A stretch of DNA of 64,000 bases from JBKECP01 sp047974765 (GTDB lineage Bacteria > Pseudomonadota > Gammaproteobacteria > Pseudomonadales > Halieaceae), in the NCBI GenBank assembly GCA_047974765.1, contig JBKECP010000009.1:62001-126000 (forward strand). The letters are read 5' to 3'. The notes beneath the pieces were generated by a model. The model searched no databases. It saw only the letters and a program-made list of their open reading frames with translations, and had not been told where the DNA came from. Of this stretch, positions 59,826-64,000 are shown piece by piece; positions within the stretch are counted from its first letter, which is position 1; each line of letters begins with the position of its first letter. The translations under genes and the position numbers were made by a program.

Positions 59826-59995
59826 TATATTTCCCTTGTAAACGATCTACTGTGAACAAAAATACGATTTCTTTTTCGGCGGCATTATTAGGCCTGGCAT
59901 TAAAAATGAATGTCAGCTATTTAACAGGCCTCTTTGCATCGTGCTTTGGCAGTGAAAGCGGTTCTATGCCAAAAGAATAGTCCCTCTATAGGCGT

Positions 59996-60027
59996 CAGAC
60001 AATAGATACGACAGACAATAGATACGA
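59996..60027. repeat. Two perfect 16-bp tandem copies
   Basis: CAGACAATAGATACGA occurs twice in direct succession, in the 469-bp gap between the IOR paralogue 2 start and the pyrophosphatase stop. That gap must hold the IOR promoter. A small AAGCAGT/ACTGCTT hairpin near 60190 is the only other structure seen. Confidence 0.8.
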
Positions 60028-60294
60028 CGGTGCCTGTAATGCTTTGTGTATACTGCGAGGCGCTTAATCCGATGCTCAAACAGACTGCCTGTTTGATGCT
60101 GTGTCTGGACGCTTGCTTTAAGTTTGCCGCCTGTTTAAGCCCGGTTTCTTGAAATATGGATAAAGATTTGTAAATTCCTTTGTATTTTAAGCAGTTGCAC
60201 TGCTTGTTTAAGTGGTGGCGGCACCCTTAAGCAGGATAAAACACTAATAAACTGCTGTTTTAATGGCATTGTGGAGTATCGGAGTCTGGTTGTC

Positions 60295-62283
60295 TTACAG
60301 TAACGGTGCAATTACCAGGCTGACAATGGCCATTACGTTAATCAGAATGTTCATTGAGGGGCCTGAGGTGTCCTTGAAAGGGTCTCCCACTGTATCACCC
60401 ACCACTGCCGCAGCGTGAGTATCTGAACCTTTGCCGCCGAGATGCCCCTTTTCAATATATTTTTTGGCGTTATCCCAGGCGCCACCGGCATTGGCCATCA
60501 TCAATGCCATCAATACACAAGCCAGCAGAGCACCGCCAAGCATGCCACCAAGTGATGCCGCACCCAGACCAAAACCAACCGCAACGGGGGTGCCAACGGC
60601 AATGATACCGGGCAGTATCATCCGACGCAGAGCTGCTGTAGTGGCAATATCGACACAGCGAGCCGTATCTGGCTCGGCTTTGCCTGCCAGCAGGCCAGGG
60701 ATTTCCCGAAACTGTCGGCGAATCTCGTTGATCATCTCAAATGCTGCATCACCTACTGCTGTCATGGTAATGGAAGCAATCAGGAAGGGAATGGTGCCGC
60801 CAATAAACAGGCCTGTCAGCACAACAGGGTCAGACAGCTCCAACTCAAAGTCGGGGTGATGTACCTGCACGGTTTCAACAAAGGCGGCGATAATGGCCAG
60901 TGCGGCCAGTGCGGCGGCGCCAATGGCAAACCCCTTGCCGATAGCGGCCGTGGTGTTGCCCACTTCATCGAGGCCGTCGGTGATTTTGCGGGTATCTTCA
61001 CCCATGCCCGCCATCTCGGCAATCCCCCCGGCGTTGTCTGCTACCGGGCCATAGGCGTCAATGGCCATGGTAATACCGACGGTGGCCAGCATGCCGACAG
61101 CGGCGATACCCACGCCGTACAGGCCTGACAACCCGGTGGAGATAAAGATAATGGTAGCCAGAAAGAGTACTGGCAGAACAACGGATTGCATGCCAACGGC
61201 AAGACCTGTAATCATCACTGTTGCCGGGCCTGTTTCACCAGCGCGTGCAATTTTGCGCACTGGTGCAGAGCCTGTGTAATACTCGGTAATCAGTCCAATA
61301 AGCACTCCGCCAACGGCGCCGCAAACTACCGACCACCAGATATTGCCATTTAGCCCCATTTGCCGGATAACAAAGAAGGCCATGATCACAAATATCACTG
61401 GTGCGAGGATGGTGCCACTGCGTAGAGCTGCTTCCGGTGCTGCTGTGCTGCGCAGGCGTACGATAATAATGCCAATAAAGGAAGCGAGCAGGCCGATAGA
61501 GGCCAGTGCCAGTGGTAAAAACATCATCGCGTTGCGTTCAGTGATCTGCAAGGTGGCTGCAATGGCAATGCAGGCAATCATCGAACCACAATAGGATTCA
61601 AAGATGTCAGAACCCATACCGGCGATATCGCCCACATTGTCACCGACGTTGTCGGCAATTACACCTGGATTACGGGGGTCATCTTCGGGAATGCCTGCTT
61701 CCACCTTACCGACAAGATCAGCGCCCACATCGGCGCTCTTGGTATAAATACCGCCGCCAACGCGGGAGAACAAGGCCACTGAGGAGGCACCCATACCAAA
61801 GCCATGAATAGCGTGAGCGGCATCCGGGTTGCCGCCAAAGTACCAGTAAAGGCCGCCGAGGCCGAGCAGACCGAGAGAGGCCACACACAAACCCATGATG
61901 GCACCACCGTAGAAGCTGATCGACAGAGCCAGCGGCGCACCGTACTTGTGGGCGGCAACCGCCGTGCGTACATTGGCTTTGGTGGCAGCGAACATACCGA
62001 GATAACCGGCGATAGCCGAAGAAAGCGCACCCACAAGAAAGGCCAGTGCGGTATCTGCGCCCAGTGGAGAGGCGTAGAGGCTGACAAGAAGCACAAGGGC
62101 AAACAGGCCCAGCATCTTGTATTCCCTGTGCATAAAGACCATGGCGCCAACATGAATCTGGTCACCAATATGCTTGACCTTGCCGTCACCCTGATCGTGC
62201 TGTGACATGATATAAAAAATTATAAAAGCCACGATCAGCCCGAAAACACCCAGTACAGCAGGCACTGCAAGATAGTCTGTCAT
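60295..62283 (-). CDS. hppA: Membrane-bound proton/sodium-pumping pyrophosphatase
   Basis: A 662-residue integral enzyme with about 16 helices, hydrolysing pyrophosphate to pump ions. The catalytic loop 'DVGADLVGKVEAGIPEDDPRNP' with 'NVGDNVGDIAGMGSD' and the later 'DAYGPVADNAGGIAEM' carry the Asp/Lys pyrophosphate sites. 'GNTTAAIGKGFAIG' has Ala where K+-independent enzymes have Lys, so this is a K+-dependent type. H+ versus Na+ pumping cannot be decided here. Single gene, divergent from mscL. Confidence 0.95.
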   Translation of the reverse strand: MTDYLAVPAVLGVFGLIVAFIIFYIMSQHDQGDGKVKHIGDQIHVGAMVFMHREYKMLGLFALVLLVSLYASPLGADTALAFLVGALSSAIAGYLGMFAATKANVRTAVAAHKYGAPLALSISFYGGAIMGLCVASLGLLGLGGLYWYFGGNPDAAHAIHGFGMGASSVALFSRVGGGIYTKSADVGADLVGKVEAGIPEDDPRNPGVIADNVGDNVGDIAGMGSDIFESYCGSMIACIAIAATLQITERNAMMFLPLALASIGLLASFIGIIIVRLRSTAAPEAALRSGTILAPVIFVIMAFFVIRQMGLNGNIWWSVVCGAVGGVLIGLITEYYTGSAPVRKIARAGETGPATVMITGLAVGMQSVVLPVLFLATIIFISTGLSGLYGVGIAAVGMLATVGITMAIDAYGPVADNAGGIAEMAGMGEDTRKITDGLDEVGNTTAAIGKGFAIGAAALAALAIIAAFVETVQVHHPDFELELSDPVVLTGLFIGGTIPFLIASITMTAVGDAAFEMINEIRRQFREIPGLLAGKAEPDTARCVDIATTAALRRMILPGIIAVGTPVAVGFGLGAASLGGMLGGALLACVLMALMMANAGGAWDNAKKYIEKGHLGGKGSDTHAAAVVGDTVGDPFKDTSGPSMNILINVMAIVSLVIAPLL

Positions 62284-62508
62284 GACGGGATCCCTGTTGT
62301 TTGGGAGCGTTCAAACTATGCTAACCGCTCTTGTTGAACGGTGGCAAGTGAAAAGCCAATAAAAGCAGATGTTTGTCAAGCGTCTGAATGAGTGTTTGTT
62401 CACAAAATACATATATTTTTTGAGGGATAGCCACTACTTGTACTTTCCCCTATGATAAAGACCCTCCACTAGGGAGGTATTGACAACAATCTGAATGGGA
62501 TCAAAGCC

Positions 62509-62928
62509 GTGGGAATGATTAGTGAGTTTAAGGAATTTGCCGTTAAGGGCAATGTGGTGGACATGGCCGTCGGCATCATTATCGGCGGCGCTTTTGGCAC
62601 CATTGTTAAAAGCCTGGTGGATGATGTCATCATGCCACCGATCGGTATGCTGCTGGGTGGTGTTGATTTTTCCAATCTCTTTCTCGTCATTAAGGGGGAT
62701 GGAGATTATTCAAGTATTGGTCAGGCTGCGGCTGATGGTGCAGTCACTATCAATTACGGCATGTTTATTAATAATGTCGTGAGTTTTTTGATTGTGGCCT
62801 TTGCCGTATTTTTACTGGTAAAAGGTATCAACAGTGTGCGTCGTCAGGAAGATGAACCGGCTGCTGAACCAGAGCCTGCGGAAGATGTTCTGTTATTGCG
62901 CGAAATAAGGGACAGTCTGAAAAAGTAA
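62509..62928 (+). CDS. mscL: Large-conductance mechanosensitive channel
   Basis: A 139-residue channel opening near the lytic tension limit. The N-terminal amphipathic helix is 'MISEFKEFAVKGNVVDMAVG', TM1 with 'IIIGGAFGTIVKSLVDDVIMPP', a periplasmic loop, TM2 'GMFINNVVSFLIVAFAVFLLVKGI', then an acidic linker and the C-terminal bundle 'LLLREIRDSLKK'. GTG 62509 has GGGA 8 bases upstream; ATG 62515 is the alternative. An IS110-type element begins right after its stop. Confidence 0.95.
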   Translation: MGMISEFKEFAVKGNVVDMAVGIIIGGAFGTIVKSLVDDVIMPPIGMLLGGVDFSNLFLVIKGDGDYSSIGQAAADGAVTINYGMFINNVVSFLIVAFAVFLLVKGINSVRRQEDEPAAEPEPAEDVLLLREIRDSLKK

Positions 62929-62934
62929 GATCTT

Positions 62935-63575
62935 TATTATTAATTAACCCGTATATGGTCTCCTCCCCGTTTGCAAGGCTTGCACAGTCGGTGTCGGGGA
63001 CAGGTTGCTGTCGTATCCGGCCTGTTTATGAGGGGCTCACTGCGCCCTCTGGGCTTGATGAAGTTTCGCCGCCTGCAGTCCCCTTATCGGCATGTCGGCC
63101 TCAAGGGCCATCGAGTTAATTAGGTTCTCTGCAGACCGGTTTGATCTGTTATGTCATCGATTGTCTGTTGCCTTTGCAACCCCGGGAAAACGCTCCTGTT
63201 TTGTTTTTCCTCGTTGCGTTTACCGGGGTTTCATCCCGTCGCCTTGGCTGCGGATGCGGATGAAGCCCAACAGTAGTGCTCATCACGAGCCATGATCGCC
63301 CAGGCGATACGGATCATCCTGTTCGCCAGTGCGATCACCGTTGTGTTAAACCTGCGTCTGGCTTTTTGTGGCTGAGTTCATTGCTGACACTGTTCAATAT
63401 GACGACGGCAAAGCTGGTTTTTACCAAATCTACACCGATTTTTATACGATTAGACATAGTTTCCTCCTCATCTCGTTTCGATAGAGCATTCTTCATCTCT
63501 ATCCTGGCGCATCGCAACGCCGTTTGGGAGGGGAGGAGGCCATCTTATCGACAACCCATGTTGCCGGGTTAATAA
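62935..63575 (-). mobile_element. Internally deleted IS110-type element with complete ends
   Basis: On the minus strand it starts TTATTAACCCGGCAACATGG (63575) and ends ACGGGTTAATTAATAA (about 62935). It has a leader of about 118 bp, then a transposase start with an AGGAGG site, a large internal deletion, the transposase end at 63231, and a roughly 290-bp non-coding tail. The long 3' non-coding end and the inverted termini resemble the IS1111 group of IS110. The 18588 copy shares the tail in opposite orientation. Confidence 0.75.
63231..63457 (-). pseudogene. IS110-family transposase, internal deletion
   Basis: ATG 63457 has a perfect GAGGAGG site. The first codons 'MSNRIKIGVDLVKTSFAVV' carry the first Asp of the DEDD catalytic motif ('GVDL'). 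After about 40 residues the sequence jumps, in another frame, to 'RRFNTTVIALANRMIRIAW', the C-terminal end, stopping at TGA 63233-63231. More than 200 residues are missing, so it is not functional. Confidence 0.8.
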
Positions 63576-63788
63576 CGGCCGATCTGATGTGTTCATTTTG
63601 GATCGGCAGTTTTTACTTTTGACCTTGTGTTGCTGTTGTTGCTGTACGTTCATTTATTTACTGTATTTTTGTGATCGTCTTGGCAGTCGTTCATCTGTTT
63701 TGTGATTGTATTAACAAAGCAGTTGGCTTGCCGAAGATGTTCTGTTTCACTACTGCTGCAAATTACTTTTTAAGGGTAGGGGGTAGTG

Positions 63789-64000
63789 GTGAGTAATATT
63801 TTGATAAGTAATATTGAGCTGATTCCAAATAAACGGGTGGTGCGTCACTTGGGGCTGGTACAGGGCAGCACTGTGCGTGCAAAGCATGCCGGCAAGGATA
63901 TTATGGCTGGTTTCAAGAATATTTTTGGCGGAGAGCTGGGCAGTTATACCGAGCTGTTGCAGGAATCCCGCGATGAAGCACTTGACCGTATGGCCGAACA
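63789..64000 (+). CDS. Partial: YbjQ/UPF0145 family heavy-metal-binding-domain protein
   Basis: 70 codons before the window edge. GTG 63789 starts 'SNILISNIELIPNKRVVRHLG', then 'GSTVRAKHAGKDIMAGFKNI', 'FGGELGSYTELLQESRDEA' and 'LDRMAE'. This matches the compact YbjQ fold: a first strand, 'G-x-x-x-G' loop and the 'GG-x-x-x-Y' helix start. A family of about 105 residues is expected, so the end is cut off. The function is unknown. The 200 bp before it hold no gene. Confidence 0.85.
   Translation, partial: MSNILISNIELIPNKRVVRHLGLVQGSTVRAKHAGKDIMAGFKNIFGGELGSYTELLQESRDEALDRMAE

Noticed and set aside
60185..60205. Terminator of the pyrophosphatase gene (AAGCAGT/ACTGCTT)
   Set aside because: Short stem about 90 bp from the stop codon, with no U-tract.
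1..64000. CRISPR array, tRNA, rRNA or replication origin
   Set aside because: No regularly spaced direct repeats, cloverleaf or rRNA-like stretches were seen; Hda alone does not indicate an origin.

Overview
The window looks like a chromosomal segment of a gammaproteobacterium. The gene families (BamC, Hda, RsmJ, MscL, long-form DapD, 67K-type SppA, DUF2066, DUF2069) and several neighbourhoods (purN-purM-DUF2066-AI-2E-hda; YihY/ArsC-like/WrbA/DUF2069; dapA-bamC-MBL hydrolase) are those of Pseudomonas-like and marine Cellvibrionales-like bacteria. The exact genus is not decidable from sequence reading alone. No rRNA, tRNA, CRISPR array, prophage or plasmid backbone was seen. The content is mostly core metabolism and envelope functions, with a scattered family of short repeats.

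Layout. 1-4858: purine synthesis genes on the minus strand (purM, purN, and the start of a DUF3108-like gene) diverge from DUF2066-AI-2E permease-hda. 5031-7540: an OmpA-type porin, a nitrilase-family amidase and an Lrp-type regulator. 7674-18369: a fused indolepyruvate:ferredoxin oxidoreductase (IOR), an unrecognised membrane-anchored protein, an SDR, a PTPS-family pterin enzyme, an S9 peptidase and a DEAD-box helicase. 18370-21460: IS110-type remnants, cysK, a possible small RNA and a lipoprotein. 21461-26547: thioredoxin-like lipoprotein and YihY (minus), then ArsC-like, WrbA, DUF2069 and SppA (plus). 26564-36629: two RND efflux gene pairs around an MscS channel. 37457-39706: Nudix hydrolase and a Tat-exported flavoprotein. 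39738-43887: an Mla-type lipid transporter operon. 44082-48225: dapA, bamC and an MBL hydrolase, converging on an LpxL-type acyltransferase and an LRR lipoprotein. 48352-51408: a class III cyclase-like gene, an HD phosphodiesterase-like gene and rsmJ. 51482-56212: a glycine-rich IPTL-CTERM-like protein, an SDR, dapE, dapD and yffB. 56373-62928: a second fused IOR, a membrane pyrophosphatase and mscL. 62935-64000: a deleted IS110-type element and the start of a YbjQ-family gene.

How the genes fit together. dapA, dapD and dapE all serve the succinylase branch of diaminopimelate/lysine synthesis but sit in separate operons. BamC, SppA, the Mla-like system, the acyltransferase and the OmpA protein serve envelope upkeep. 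MscS and MscL both give osmotic protection. The two IOR paralogues point to 2-oxoacid/amino-acid breakdown, and the Lrp-type regulator diverging from the first is its likely controller.

The most interesting items are: (1) a cyclase-like protein that keeps both metal-binding Asp residues but has altered nucleotide-specificity positions, encoded two bases before an HD-domain phosphodiesterase-like gene; (2) a family of about ten repeats bounded by TTAACC/GGTTAA inverted ends, made of stacked hairpins, some carrying degenerate IS110-type transposase pieces and a conserved roughly 290-bp non-coding tail; (3) a 34-bp near-perfect palindrome covering the start codon of an RND adaptor gene; (4) a PTPS homologue with the Glu-x-x-His-Gly-His motif expected of the folate-type PTPS-III class.
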